From assembly GCA_903835655.1 (NCBI GenBank), contig CAILNT010000114.1, positions 1 through 34,409 of the forward strand: DNA of 34,409 nucleotides. Direction: 5' to 3'. Under the pieces are notes generated by a model. It was not told where the DNA came from, made no database searches, and worked only from the letters and a program-made list of their open reading frames with translations. The position numbers and the translations under genes are program-made. Every line of letters starts with the position of its first letter. The first letter of the stretch is position 1. The DNA is from an uncultured Pseudomonadota bacterium (lineage in GTDB: Bacteria > Pseudomonadota > Gammaproteobacteria > Burkholderiales > Thiobacillaceae). Shown one piece after another: positions 23,469 to 31,710 of the stretch.

Positions 23469-24381
23469 GGCTCAACCATCCGGCATGGGCTTGGGATCGG
23501 CCCTGCACGCAATCGAAATACAGCGCCTGCAATTTTTCCGTGATCGGGCCGCGGTGGCCCGCACCGATAGCGCGATTGTCCAGTTCGCGTATCGGCGTGA
23601 CTTCGGCGGCCGTGCCGGTGAAGAAGGCCTCGTCGGCGCAATAGACCTCGTCGCGGGTGATGCGTTTCTCGATCACGGGTATGCCCAGTTCGCCTGCCAG
23701 CTGGATGATGGTGTCGCGGGTGATACCTTCCAGCGCCGCGGTCAGGTCCGGTGTGTAGAGCTTGCCGTTACGGATGAGGAACACGTTTTCGCCCGAGCCC
23801 TCGGCGACGAAACCGTCGACATCGAGCAACAAGGCTTCGTCGTAGCCGTCCATCTCGGCCTCCTTGTGGGCCATGATCGAATTCATGTAATTGCCGTTGG
23901 CCTTGGCTTTGCACATCGTGACATTGACGTGGTGGCGCGAGAAGGAAGAGGTCTTCACGCGGATGCCGTTATCCAGCGCCTCCTGGCCTAGATAGGCGCC
24001 CCAGGGCCAGGCGGCGACGATCACGTGCACGGACAATTTTTTCGCGGAAATGCCCATGGCCTCCGGGCCGAAGAAGGCCATGGGGCGGAGATAGCCGCTC
24101 TTCAGGCCGTTCTCGCGCACGGAGGCCTTTTGCGCCTCGATCAGGGTCGCCTTGTCGTAAGGGAGCTTCATGCCCAGGATATGCGCCGAACGGAATAACC
24201 GGTCTGTGTGCTCCTGGAGTCGGAAGATGGCCGGGCCGTCCGGGGTTTCGTAAGCGCGCACGCCCTCGAATACGCCCATGCCATAGTGCAGGGTATGGGT
24301 GAGAACGTGGGTGGTGGCATCGCGCCAGTTCACCATTTTGCCGTCGTACCAGATAAGACCGTCGCGGTCGGCCATGGACAT
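23461..24381 (-). CDS. ilvE: Branched-chain amino acid aminotransferase
   Basis: IlvE transfers amino groups between glutamate and the keto acids of Leu, Ile and Val. The 306-aa fold-type IV PLP enzyme starts at ATG 24381 (GGAG 8 bases upstream; a second ATG two codons on is less likely). Diagnostic stretches are THTLHYGMGVFEGVRAY, YLRPMAFFGPEAMG, the PLP lysine in CKAKANGNYMNS (Lys160), VAEGSGENVFLIRNGKLYTP and the C-terminal DEAFFTGTAAEVTPI. Normal length. It heads the minus-strand run that continues to fumA and diverges from dsbB across a 116-bp gap. Confidence 0.95.
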   Translation of the reverse strand: MSMADRDGLIWYDGKMVNWRDATTHVLTHTLHYGMGVFEGVRAYETPDGPAIFRLQEHTDRLFRSAHILGMKLPYDKATLIEAQKASVRENGLKSGYLRPMAFFGPEAMGISAKKLSVHVIVAAWPWGAYLGQEALDNGIRVKTSSFSRHHVNVTMCKAKANGNYMNSIMAHKEAEMDGYDEALLLDVDGFVAEGSGENVFLIRNGKLYTPDLTAALEGITRDTIIQLAGELGIPVIEKRITRDEVYCADEAFFTGTAAEVTPIRELDNRAIGAGHRGPITEKLQALYFDCVQGRSQAHAGWLSHV

Positions 24382-24497
24382 GATGAAAACTCCGGGTAGC
24401 TCAGAAGAAGGCGATTTTAACCCGGCATTGCCTCGCTTAGTCCCCGTCGCGGCTTCGCCGAGCGCGCAATGGTAGTAAAATCCGCGATAATGGGGCC

Positions 24498-25019
24498 ATG
24501 CTGCGCCTACCTCAACTGACCTCCCGAGATCTCTGGCTGATTCTGGCCGCCTTCTGCGCGGTCATCGCCATCGCCAGCCTGGTGCTGACCTCCTGGCTGA
24601 ACCTGCACCCCTGCCATCTGTGCATTTTTCAGCGCCTGCTCTATATGCTCCTGGCCGGCGTCGGCCTCGCTGCCGGACTACTGGCGCCGCGGCCGGCGGC
24701 GCGCTGGGCGGGGATTGCCAGCATGCCGCTGGCGGCAACCGGGCTGGCGGTGGCGCTGTACCAAACTTGGTTGCAGATGCAACCGCCGGGCAGCGTCTCC
24801 TGCGTGGGCAGCGATCCCGGCTGGATCGAGCGCCTGGTCGAATGGCTGGCTCGCTTGCAGCCGGAACTTTTTCTCGCCACGGGGTTCTGCGAGCAAGCCG
24901 AGTGGACGCTCCTGAAGTTGTCGCTGGCCAATTGGTCGGTACTCGGTTTTTCCTTTTGCCTGGTGTTGGGCTATCGCGCCTGGCGCACGCCACCCGAACG
25001 CAGAATATTCAGAACCTGA
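24498..25019 (+). CDS. dsbB: Disulfide bond formation protein B
   Basis: DsbB re-oxidises DsbA in the inner membrane and passes electrons to quinone. The 173-aa protein has four hydrophobic segments. The first periplasmic loop carries CHLC (Cys39 and Cys42) in LNLHPCHLCIFQRLLYM, and the second carries Cys102 (SVSCVGSD) and Cys131 (ATGFCEQAEW). The C-terminal helix (LGFSFCLVLGYRAW) completes the layout. It is followed by dsbA after 13 bp, so substrate and partner are encoded together. The divergent region to ilvE shows only weak AT-rich candidate boxes (TAAAAT at 24476). Confidence 0.94.
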   Translation: MLRLPQLTSRDLWLILAAFCAVIAIASLVLTSWLNLHPCHLCIFQRLLYMLLAGVGLAAGLLAPRPAARWAGIASMPLAATGLAVALYQTWLQMQPPGSVSCVGSDPGWIERLVEWLARLQPELFLATGFCEQAEWTLLKLSLANWSVLGFSFCLVLGYRAWRTPPERRIFRT

Positions 25020-25032
25020 TCAAGGAGTCTCC

Positions 25033-25701
25033 ATGTCCCGACCCGATTTCACCCACGACGCCCGCCGCCGTCAGTTCCATCGTTTCGTCCTGGCCGCGTT
25101 CGCGGCCAGCGCCCTGCCAGCGTCCGCCGCAGGCCCCGACTGGCAGGCGATCTCGCCGCCACAGCCGGGGGACACCCCCGGCCGGATCGAAGTACTGGAA
25201 TTCTTTTCCTGGGGTTGCCCGCATTGCCGCGACTTCAATCCCCTGGTCAGCCGCTGGGCGGAAAAACTGCCCAAGGACGTGGTTTTCCGTCGGGTGCCGG
25301 TGACTTTCGGCCGCGCCGCCTGGGCAAACCTGGCTCGGTTATTCTACGCACTGGAAAGCATGGGTGAACTCAAGCGACTGGATGAGGCCGTATTTTCCGC
25401 CCTCCACGACCATCACGTCGACCTCTACACGGAGGCCGGCACCCAGGCCTGGGCCCGGCAGCAAGGCCTGGATGCCCGCCGTTTCGGCGACGCTTTCCAC
25501 GGCTTCTCGACGGAAACCCAGATGGCGCGCGCGGAACAGCTCAGCCGTGTCTATAAGGTGGACAGCGTGCCCTTGCTCGCCGTGGCGGGGCGCTACAAGC
25601 TGATCGCCCAGGGGCCCAGCGGCCAGGCGGGCATGCTGGCGAGCGCGGACGAGCTGATCGCGAAGGTGCGCAAGGATCGCCCCAAGGCAGGCAAGCACTG
25701 A
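25033..25701 (+). CDS. dsbA: Thiol:disulfide interchange protein DsbA with Tat-like leader
   Basis: DsbA puts disulfides into exported proteins. The 222-aa product has the active site CPHC at 62-65 in FFSWGCPHCRDFNPLV and the cis-Pro loop VDSVPLLAV. AAGGAG lies 5 bases before the ATG. The leader MSRPDFTHDARRRQFHRFVL... is long and starts with an RRQF stretch ahead of the hydrophobic core FVLAAFAASALPASA. That resembles a twin-arginine signal (S/T-RRxFLK), whereas E. coli DsbA uses the SRP/Sec route. The call rests on the pattern alone. The protein may help fold the T2SS cargo and cytochromes. Confidence 0.92.
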   Translation: MSRPDFTHDARRRQFHRFVLAAFAASALPASAAGPDWQAISPPQPGDTPGRIEVLEFFSWGCPHCRDFNPLVSRWAEKLPKDVVFRRVPVTFGRAAWANLARLFYALESMGELKRLDEAVFSALHDHHVDLYTEAGTQAWARQQGLDARRFGDAFHGFSTETQMARAEQLSRVYKVDSVPLLAVAGRYKLIAQGPSGQAGMLASADELIAKVRKDRPKAGKH

Positions 25702-25718
25702 GTGACAGGGGTGGGGAA

Positions 25719-25724
25719 TATAAT
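25719..25724 (+). promoter_or_regulatory. Candidate -10 box for the carboxypeptidase operon
   Basis: A perfect TATAAT lies 39 bp before the ATG of the D-Ala-D-Ala carboxypeptidase gene. No good -35 hexamer stands at 16-18 bp. The box lies in a short gap with G and C runs either side (GTGGGG...CCCCCC) that could also form a weak hairpin after dsbA. Confidence 0.35.
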
Positions 25725-25763
25725 CATCCCCCCTCTCGACTTGCCTTCACCGTGGCGCACTCA

Positions 25764-26888
25764 ATGAAAGTCTTCCTGCTGTCCCTGGTATTCCTTGCCC
25801 TGCCCGCCAGCGCGGCCCTGCCGCTGCCGCCGGCCCCCCAGGTCGATGCACGCGCTTGGTTGCTGATCGACACCGCCAGCGGCTTGCCCCTGGCGGAAAA
25901 AAATGCCGATGCTGCGGTCGAACCGGCTTCCCTCACCAAGCTGATGACCGCCTACCTGGCCTTCAGCGCCATCAAGGAGGGTCGCCTCACACTGGGTCAG
26001 AGCTTGCCGGTATCGCAGAGGGCCTGGAAGGCGGAAGGCTCGCGCATGTTCCTGGACCCGCGCAAACCGGCTCAGGTAGACGACCTCCTTCGGGGCATGA
26101 TCGTGCAGTCGGGCAACGATGCCTGCGTCGTCCTGGCCGAGGCCATCGCCGGCTCCGAGGAGAGCTTCGTGGTCATGATGAACGAGACCGCGAAAAATCT
26201 GGGGATGACCAACACCCACTTCATGGACTCCACCGGCCTGCCGCAACCGAAACATCTCACCACCGCGCGTGACCTGGCCCGCCTGACCAGCGCGCTGATC
26301 CGTACCTTCCCCGAGTTCTACAAGATCTACTCGACGAAGTCCTTCCGCTACAACGGCATCACCCAGCCCAACCGCAACCGCTTGTTGTTCATCGATCCCA
26401 CGGTCGATGGCGTGAAGACGGGCCATACCGAAAGCGCCGGCTATTGCCTGATCGCTTCCGCCCGACGCGACCAGCGCCGCCTGGTCTCGGTGGTGCTGGG
26501 GGCGAATTCCGACAATGCGCGAGCGATGGAAAGCCTGAAACTGCTCAATTACGGCTTCCAGTTCTTCGAGACCGTGAGACTGTATCCCGGCAATCAGGCG
26601 GTGAGCACCCTGCGCCTGTACAAGGGCGGCAAGAGCGAGATCGGCGCCGGTTTTCTCGCCGACTTCTACATCACCGTGCCCCGAGGCAGCGGCAGAAACA
26701 TCCAGGCGCAGGTCATGTCCCGGCAGCCCCTGTTAGCCCCGCTGCGCCGCGGCGAGCGCATCGCCACGCTGCGCCTGTCCAGCAACGGCGTGGCGCTGGC
26801 CGATTACCCCATGGTCGCCCTGGACAGTGTCCCCGTCGCCGGCTTGTTCGGCCGCACCTGGGACAACCTGTTGCTGATGTTCAAGTAG
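25764..26888 (+). CDS. dacC: D-alanyl-D-alanine carboxypeptidase (low-molecular-mass PBP5/6 type)
   Basis: A periplasmic, membrane-anchored penicillin-binding protein that trims pentapeptides in peptidoglycan. ATG 25764 gives 374 aa with a signal peptide (MKVFLLSLVFLALPASA). Catalytic motifs are SLTK (Ser56, Lys59), SGND (Ser116, Asn118) and KTG (Lys218). The C-terminal PBP5-like domain (LYKGGKSEIGAGFLADFYITV) and an amphipathic final helix (LFGRTWDNLLLMFK) follow. A GTG four codons upstream (25752) is possible. Five bases separate it from the aminotransferase gene, an arrangement that is conserved in betaproteobacteria. The symbol is a family-level choice (dacA or dacC). Confidence 0.93.
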   Translation: MKVFLLSLVFLALPASAALPLPPAPQVDARAWLLIDTASGLPLAEKNADAAVEPASLTKLMTAYLAFSAIKEGRLTLGQSLPVSQRAWKAEGSRMFLDPRKPAQVDDLLRGMIVQSGNDACVVLAEAIAGSEESFVVMMNETAKNLGMTNTHFMDSTGLPQPKHLTTARDLARLTSALIRTFPEFYKIYSTKSFRYNGITQPNRNRLLFIDPTVDGVKTGHTESAGYCLIASARRDQRRLVSVVLGANSDNARAMESLKLLNYGFQFFETVRLYPGNQAVSTLRLYKGGKSEIGAGFLADFYITVPRGSGRNIQAQVMSRQPLLAPLRRGERIATLRLSSNGVALADYPMVALDSVPVAGLFGRTWDNLLLMFK

Positions 26889-26893
26889 CCGTC

Positions 26894-27751
26894 ATGCCCA
26901 CGGTCTATCTCAACGGCCAATTCCTGCCCCTGGAGGAGGCGCACATCTCGGTCATGGATCGCGGCTTTCTCTTTGGCGACGGGGTCTACGAAGTGATACC
27001 GGTGTACTCACGGCGAGCGTTCCGCCTGCGCGAGCACCTGGATCGTCTACAGACCAGCCTGGATGGCATCCGCCTGGAGAATCCGTATTCCGCGGAGGAA
27101 TGGGCAGGGCTGATCGGCCGCATCGTCGAACTGGCGGAAACCGAGGATCAAGGGGTCTACCTACAGGTCACACGCGGGCCGGGGCCGCGCGACCATGCCT
27201 TCCCGAAGGCCGTCCTGCCCACCGTGTTCATTCTGCCCATGCCGCTCACTCCCCCCTCTCCCAAGTCGGTGGCGCGTGGCATCGCCGCCGTGACCGCCCA
27301 GGATAATCGCTGGCTGCGCTGCGACATCAAATCCACCTCCTTGCTGCCCAATGTCCTGCTGCGGCAACACTCGGTGGACGCCGGTTGCGCGGAAACCCTG
27401 CTGTTGCGCGACGGATACCTCTCGGAGGGGGCAGCCAGCAATATCTTCGTCGTTCTGGACGGATGCCTGCAGGCACCGCCGAAATCCCATCTCATGTTGC
27501 CCGGCATCACCTACGACGTGGTGCTGGAACTGGCGCAGCAGGGCGGTTTTCCGCACTGCGTGCGGCCGATATCCGAGGCCGAGCTGCGCGCCGCCGCGGA
27601 AGTGTGGCTCACCTCCTCCACCAAGGAAGTCCTGGCCGTGACCACACTGGACGGCCAGCCCGTCGGCGGCGGCCGCCCCGGCCCCCTGTTTCGGCGCATG
27701 CACTCCGCCTACCAGGACTACAAACACAAGGTCATGCGCGGCAATGGCTGA
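26894..27751 (+). CDS. dat: D-amino-acid aminotransferase
   Basis: A fold-type IV PLP enzyme, 285 aa, that makes D-glutamate or D-alanine for the cell wall. It begins MPTVYLNGQFLPLEEAHISV and has MDRGFLFGDGVYEVI, the PLP lysine in LRCDIKSTSLLPNVL (Lys146), and EGAASNIFVVLDG. The overlap in role with the carboxypeptidase next door (D-Ala metabolism) supports the call. Length matches Bacillus DAAT. The ATG at 26894 fits the 5-bp gap; the longer open frame upstream runs out of frame through dacC. Confidence 0.9.
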   Translation: MPTVYLNGQFLPLEEAHISVMDRGFLFGDGVYEVIPVYSRRAFRLREHLDRLQTSLDGIRLENPYSAEEWAGLIGRIVELAETEDQGVYLQVTRGPGPRDHAFPKAVLPTVFILPMPLTPPSPKSVARGIAAVTAQDNRWLRCDIKSTSLLPNVLLRQHSVDAGCAETLLLRDGYLSEGAASNIFVVLDGCLQAPPKSHLMLPGITYDVVLELAQQGGFPHCVRPISEAELRAAAEVWLTSSTKEVLAVTTLDGQPVGGGRPGPLFRRMHSAYQDYKHKVMRGNG

Positions 27752-28007
27752 GCCCAGCCTGATCGACTACCCCTGCGACTTTCCCATCAAGATCATGGGC
27801 CGGAGCGGCGACGACTTCACCCGGGACATGGTCGCCGTAGTCCTGCGCCATGATCCGGACTTCGTCGCGGAAACCGTGGGAATTCGCGCTTCCCGCGGTG
27901 GCGCTTACCTCAGCCTCACCTGCACCGTCCGTGCCGTCTCCAGAATGCAGTTGGACGAACTTTATCGCGAGCTCTCCGCGCACCCCGCGGTGAAGATCGT
28001 GCTGTAG
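27744..28007 (+). CDS. ybeD: YbeD family protein (DUF493)
   Basis: An 87-aa protein of the YbeD family, with DYPCDFPIKIMGRSGDDF, RDMVAVVLRHDPDF and YLSLTCTVRAVSRMQLDELYREL. The ferredoxin-like fold is related to ACT-type regulators; the E. coli protein has no firm role. The start lies 8 bp inside dat. In many proteobacteria lipB and lipA follow this gene; here its stop is 7 bp from the end of a convergent rdgC. Confidence 0.9.
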   Translation: MAEPSLIDYPCDFPIKIMGRSGDDFTRDMVAVVLRHDPDFVAETVGIRASRGGAYLSLTCTVRAVSRMQLDELYRELSAHPAVKIVL

Positions 28008-28014
28008 TCCGGCG

Positions 28015-28929
28015 TCAGATCGCCGCGGCTTTTTCTCCGCCCAGGGCGGCCACCAGATCGGCCAGCAGTTTCGCGACTTCGCCGCTCATCAGGGCGAAAT
28101 CCAGGTCGAACTGCTCATCGGCGGATTCGCCTGCTTCCGTCTGTTCCTTGAGGATGTCGAGGAAGGTCAGGCGCTTGACTTCCATCTGCTCGCCCAGGAC
28201 GAAGGAAATGCGATCGTTCCAGGTCATGCCGAGCCGAGTCGCCTGCTTGCCGGCGGCGAGGTGGGCCGCGATCTGGGCGGCGACTTCCTCGCCTTCCAGT
28301 TCGTGGCGCACATACCGCACGGTGGCCTTGCCCTCGTCGGCGGCGCGCAATTCCAGGTCGCGGTCGATGCTGAAGCCGGCCGGCGCCTCACCACTGAGCA
28401 GCCAGTCGGTCATCGCCGTGGCGGGCGAGAGTTCGGTGTGCAGATTCTTCACCGGCAGATCGTCCACCGATTTCGACAAGGCTTCCAGCAGCGCCTCGGC
28501 CTTCGCGGGCGTGGCGACATCGACCACGAACCAGCCGTTCACCGGGTCGATCCAGGCCCAGGTCTGGGCACGGCGCACGAAGGCGCGTGGCAGCAATTCA
28601 TCGGTGACCTGATCCTTCAGTTCCCGCATCTGCTTGCGGCCGACCTTGAAGCCCTGTTGCGCCTCGATCTCGGCGGCCTTGTCCTCGGCGAACTGATTGA
28701 CCACGGAAGACGGCAACAGCTTCGCTTCCATCCCCAGAGCGATCAACACCTGGCCATTCAGCACATGCAGCAGGCGGTCGTCACCGCGCGGCGAGATCCA
28801 GCCGCGCGTTTCCCTGTCCATGTTGCCGCAGGGCTGCATGGTCAGGGTAGCGAGCTTCTCTTCCAGCGCAGGGATGTTCAGCTTGAGGCCGGCGGGCAGC
28901 CGGTAGACGGCGAGATTCTTGAACCACAT
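28015..28929 (-). CDS. rdgC: Recombination-associated protein RdgC
   Basis: RdgC is a ring-shaped DNA-binding protein that restrains RecA. The 304-aa protein is full length and begins MWFKNLAVYRLP, then LTMQPCGNMDRETRGWISPRG, GRKQMRELKDQVTDELLPRAF and IDPVNGWFVVDVATPAKAEAL, a standard RdgC layout. GGAG lies 10 bases before the ATG. It is transcribed toward ybeD and ends 7 bp from it, so no terminator space is left. Confidence 0.94.
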   Translation of the reverse strand: MWFKNLAVYRLPAGLKLNIPALEEKLATLTMQPCGNMDRETRGWISPRGDDRLLHVLNGQVLIALGMEAKLLPSSVVNQFAEDKAAEIEAQQGFKVGRKQMRELKDQVTDELLPRAFVRRAQTWAWIDPVNGWFVVDVATPAKAEALLEALSKSVDDLPVKNLHTELSPATAMTDWLLSGEAPAGFSIDRDLELRAADEGKATVRYVRHELEGEEVAAQIAAHLAAGKQATRLGMTWNDRISFVLGEQMEVKRLTFLDILKEQTEAGESADEQFDLDFALMSGEVAKLLADLVAALGGEKAAAI

Positions 28930-28966
28930 GGACTTTACGCTCCGGAAAAGGGCGGCATTATCGGGG

Positions 28967-30280
28967 TTATTCCTCCGCGGCGCGCCGGATTTCCAGGCGC
29001 TTCATCTTCTCCCACAGGTTCTTGCGGCTGATGCCGAGCAGGTTGGCGGTTTCCTGAATCTGCCAGGCTTGCGATAGCAGGGCGCGCAGGATGTAGTCGC
29101 GCTCGTGGCCGGCCAGGTAGTCGCTCAGGGTGCCCACGGGGGGCTTGCTGGGGGCGGTGTCGCCGAACAGCGATTCGGGCGTGAGCACGGGGCCGGTGGC
29201 CAGCACTCGGGCGCGCTCCAGCAGGTGTTTCAGTTCGCGCACGTTGCCCGGCCAGGTGTGGTCGAGCAGGGCGCGTTCCGCTTTCGGTGCCAGCACCAGG
29301 CGGCGCCCGTCACCCGTCAACGCGGCCTGTTCGAGAAAATGGCCGGCCAGCCAGAGGATATCCTCCTGGCGTTCGCGCAGAGGCGGGACTCGGAGCTGGA
29401 TGACGTTGACGCGGTAATACAGGTCTTCACGGAACAGACCCTGCTCGACTCGTGCCTTGAGATCCTGGTGGGTGGCGGCGATCAGACGGAAGTCGACGGC
29501 GATGGGGCCCTCGCCGCCGATGCGCGTGATCTGGCGTTCCTGGATGGCGCGCAATACCTTGACCTGCATGGACAGCGGCATGTCGCCGATCTCGTCGAGG
29601 AGGAGGGTGCCGCCCATGGCCTGCTCGAACAATCCACGCTTGACCCTGAGTGCACCCGTGAAGGCGCCCTTCTCGTGGCCGAACAACTCCGCTTCCAGCA
29701 GGGATTCCGTGTAGGCGCCGCAATTGGAGGCCACGAACGGCCGGCCGGCGCCTTGCAGTGCGTGCAGTTTCAGGGCCACCCGCTCCTTGCCGACGCCGGA
29801 TTCGCCGGTGATCAATACCGAGGCCTGACTCTGCGCCAGGCGCGACAGCAGATCTTCGAGCGCGCGCATGGCGGGCGAGATGCCCAGGACATCCACGTCC
29901 GAGTGCCCCGAGTCCTGGCGGGTGAGTAGCGTTTTCAGCTTGCCCAGCAACAGATCCGGCGCGAAGGGTTTGAGCAGATAGTCTACCGCGCCGCGCTTGA
30001 GCAGGCGTACGGCCTGGTCCACCGTGCCGTGGCCGGTCATGAAGATGAAGGGCGGCGGCGCGCTCCCGTCGTCCAGCAGCGCAAGGTAGAGCGCCTCGCC
30101 CGACAGGTCGGGCAGGGCGATGTCGCTGACCACCACGTCGTATGCCTGCCGGCGCAAGGCGGCTAATGCCGATCTGGCGGTCTTGTGCCAGTCGCAATCC
30201 AGGCCCTCCATTTCGAAACGCAGGGCGAGCGCCTCACCCATGATCGCGTCGTCTTCGATCAGGCAGATGCGGCGGCTCAT
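28967..30280 (-). CDS. Sigma-54-dependent response regulator (NtrC family)
   Basis: A 437-aa three-domain activator. The receiver domain (1 to about 120) has acidic residues 10-11, phosphoacceptor Asp53 (VVVSDIALPD), Thr82 and Lys104 (YLLKPF). The AAA+ domain has Walker A GESGVGKE (159-166), the sigma-54 contact loop GAFTGA (205-210) and HTWPGNVRELKHL. The C-terminal HTH is QIQETANLLGISRKNLWEKMKRL. ATG 30280 overlaps the kinase stop by four bases, so they are coupled. The frame is open to 30634, but only within the kinase gene. It should activate a sigma-54 promoter; I found no convincing -24/-12 site in the window. Confidence 0.93.
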   Translation of the reverse strand: MSRRICLIEDDAIMGEALALRFEMEGLDCDWHKTARSALAALRRQAYDVVVSDIALPDLSGEALYLALLDDGSAPPPFIFMTGHGTVDQAVRLLKRGAVDYLLKPFAPDLLLGKLKTLLTRQDSGHSDVDVLGISPAMRALEDLLSRLAQSQASVLITGESGVGKERVALKLHALQGAGRPFVASNCGAYTESLLEAELFGHEKGAFTGALRVKRGLFEQAMGGTLLLDEIGDMPLSMQVKVLRAIQERQITRIGGEGPIAVDFRLIAATHQDLKARVEQGLFREDLYYRVNVIQLRVPPLRERQEDILWLAGHFLEQAALTGDGRRLVLAPKAERALLDHTWPGNVRELKHLLERARVLATGPVLTPESLFGDTAPSKPPVGTLSDYLAGHERDYILRALLSQAWQIQETANLLGISRKNLWEKMKRLEIRRAAEE

Positions 30281-31710
30281 GGCGATCCCGCCGCCGGCAG
30301 GTCGACGCGAAAACGGGTCCAGCCGGCTACGCTGTCTACCTCGATGTGCCCGTGCAATTGCTGGACGATCTGGTAGGTGATCCACAGCCCCAGTCCGTGC
30401 CCCTCCTCGTTGAGCCCGGTAAAGGGCTCGAACAGGTGCTCCATCAGCGCCGGTGGGATGACACGGCCATCGTTGCCCACTTCCAGCTCCAGGCCCAGGG
30501 CGGTCTGCGTGATGCGCGCCCGCATGTGGCCGTCTTTCCCTGCCGCCTGGAGCGCGTTGAGCAGCAGGTTGATGAGTACCTGGCGCACCAGGGTGGCAGG
30601 CAGTTCCACCGTGTCTTGCACCTCGTTGAGCCATTCCCAGTTCACAGCCCGCGCCTCGCGCGCGAGCAGGATGTGAACATCGTCCACGTCCTGGCGTGTC
30701 AGCGCGCGGCTCCGGGCCCGGGCTTCGACCAGCAGCGCGGCGACGACTTCCTGGATCTGGGTGAGGCCGCGCTCCAGCAGTGGCACCAGTTTCGCCTGTA
30801 GCGAGTCGAGCTGACCATGGCGCTTCAGTGTGTCCACCGCGGTCAGCAGCCCCCCCAGTGGATTGTTGATTTCGTGGGCCATGCTGGCGGTCAGCCGCCC
30901 CAGCGCCGCGAGGCGGTCGGATTTCACGACCTGCCGTTCCAACGCTTCCTTGTCGGCGAGTTCGCGCAGCATCTGGCCATACACCTGGAACAACCGCCCC
31001 AGCTCATCGTCATGGGGATAGATGCGCTCGGGCAAGGGGGCGGGCAGTCTCCGGCCGAGCTCTCCCATGCGCTCGGTCAGCAAGCTCAGGGGCTGCGCCA
31101 TGCGCCTGCCCCAGAACCAGGTGAGCGGCAGCAGGACCAGGAGAACCAGCAGCGTGGTCCAGGCCGTGCGTCGGACCGCGCGATCGAAGCTGGACTGGTA
31201 GTAATCGGCGGGATGCACCAGCACCAGGGTGCCCAGGGGCACACCTTCGACCACCAGGGGGATCGCTAGCAGGACGCGCCCGGATTCCAGCGCCAGCACG
31301 CGACCGTCGTTTTGCTCCAGGCGCGCCTGCAATAGCCGAAACTCCGGCCCCAGCGTGGCCAGGCCGCGCTGCAATGGGTAGCGCTGCGGCTGCGTGGAAA
31401 TGAAAACCCGATTCAGTGCATCCAGCACGACCATGCTTTCGAGGTGAAAGCCCGGCCGCAGTGTCTCGGCGCTCATTGGAGCGTCGAGGATTTCATAGGC
31501 GCGCCAGACATCATCCAGGGAGATCGCGGCGGACAAGGCCCTGGCCAGCGAGCGCCCGAGTATCTCGGAGCGGACGAGCATGTTCTTCTTGAGGCTCTCG
31601 CGCGTCAGCGCCAGGTTGCCTCCGGTGATCGCCAGCGCCGTCAGCAGGATGAGCAGGCCGCCCCAGAGCGGCAGCTTGTGGCGCAGGCTGAGGTCGAACG
31701 GAATGCTCAC
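30277..31710 (-). CDS. Membrane sensor histidine kinase
   Basis: A 477-aa kinase. One transmembrane segment at about 14-34 (LWGGLLILLTALAITGGN) and another at about 184-200 (TTLLVLLVLLPLTWFW) flank a periplasmic sensor of about 150 residues. HAMP and coiled coil follow, then the H-box MAHEINNPLGG (His279) and an ATPase domain with N-box LINLLLNALQAAG, a diverged G1 (NDGRVIPP) and G2 GHGLGLWI. No PAS domain is seen. The sensor loop contains FISTQPQRYPLQRGLATLGPEF. It is coupled to the binding protein upstream (ATGA) and the regulator downstream. Signals probably reach it via the periplasmic binding protein. Confidence 0.92.
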   Translation of the reverse strand: MSIPFDLSLRHKLPLWGGLLILLTALAITGGNLALTRESLKKNMLVRSEILGRSLARALSAAISLDDVWRAYEILDAPMSAETLRPGFHLESMVVLDALNRVFISTQPQRYPLQRGLATLGPEFRLLQARLEQNDGRVLALESGRVLLAIPLVVEGVPLGTLVLVHPADYYQSSFDRAVRRTAWTTLLVLLVLLPLTWFWGRRMAQPLSLLTERMGELGRRLPAPLPERIYPHDDELGRLFQVYGQMLRELADKEALERQVVKSDRLAALGRLTASMAHEINNPLGGLLTAVDTLKRHGQLDSLQAKLVPLLERGLTQIQEVVAALLVEARARSRALTRQDVDDVHILLAREARAVNWEWLNEVQDTVELPATLVRQVLINLLLNALQAAGKDGHMRARITQTALGLELEVGNDGRVIPPALMEHLFEPFTGLNEEGHGLGLWITYQIVQQLHGHIEVDSVAGWTRFRVDLPAAGSP

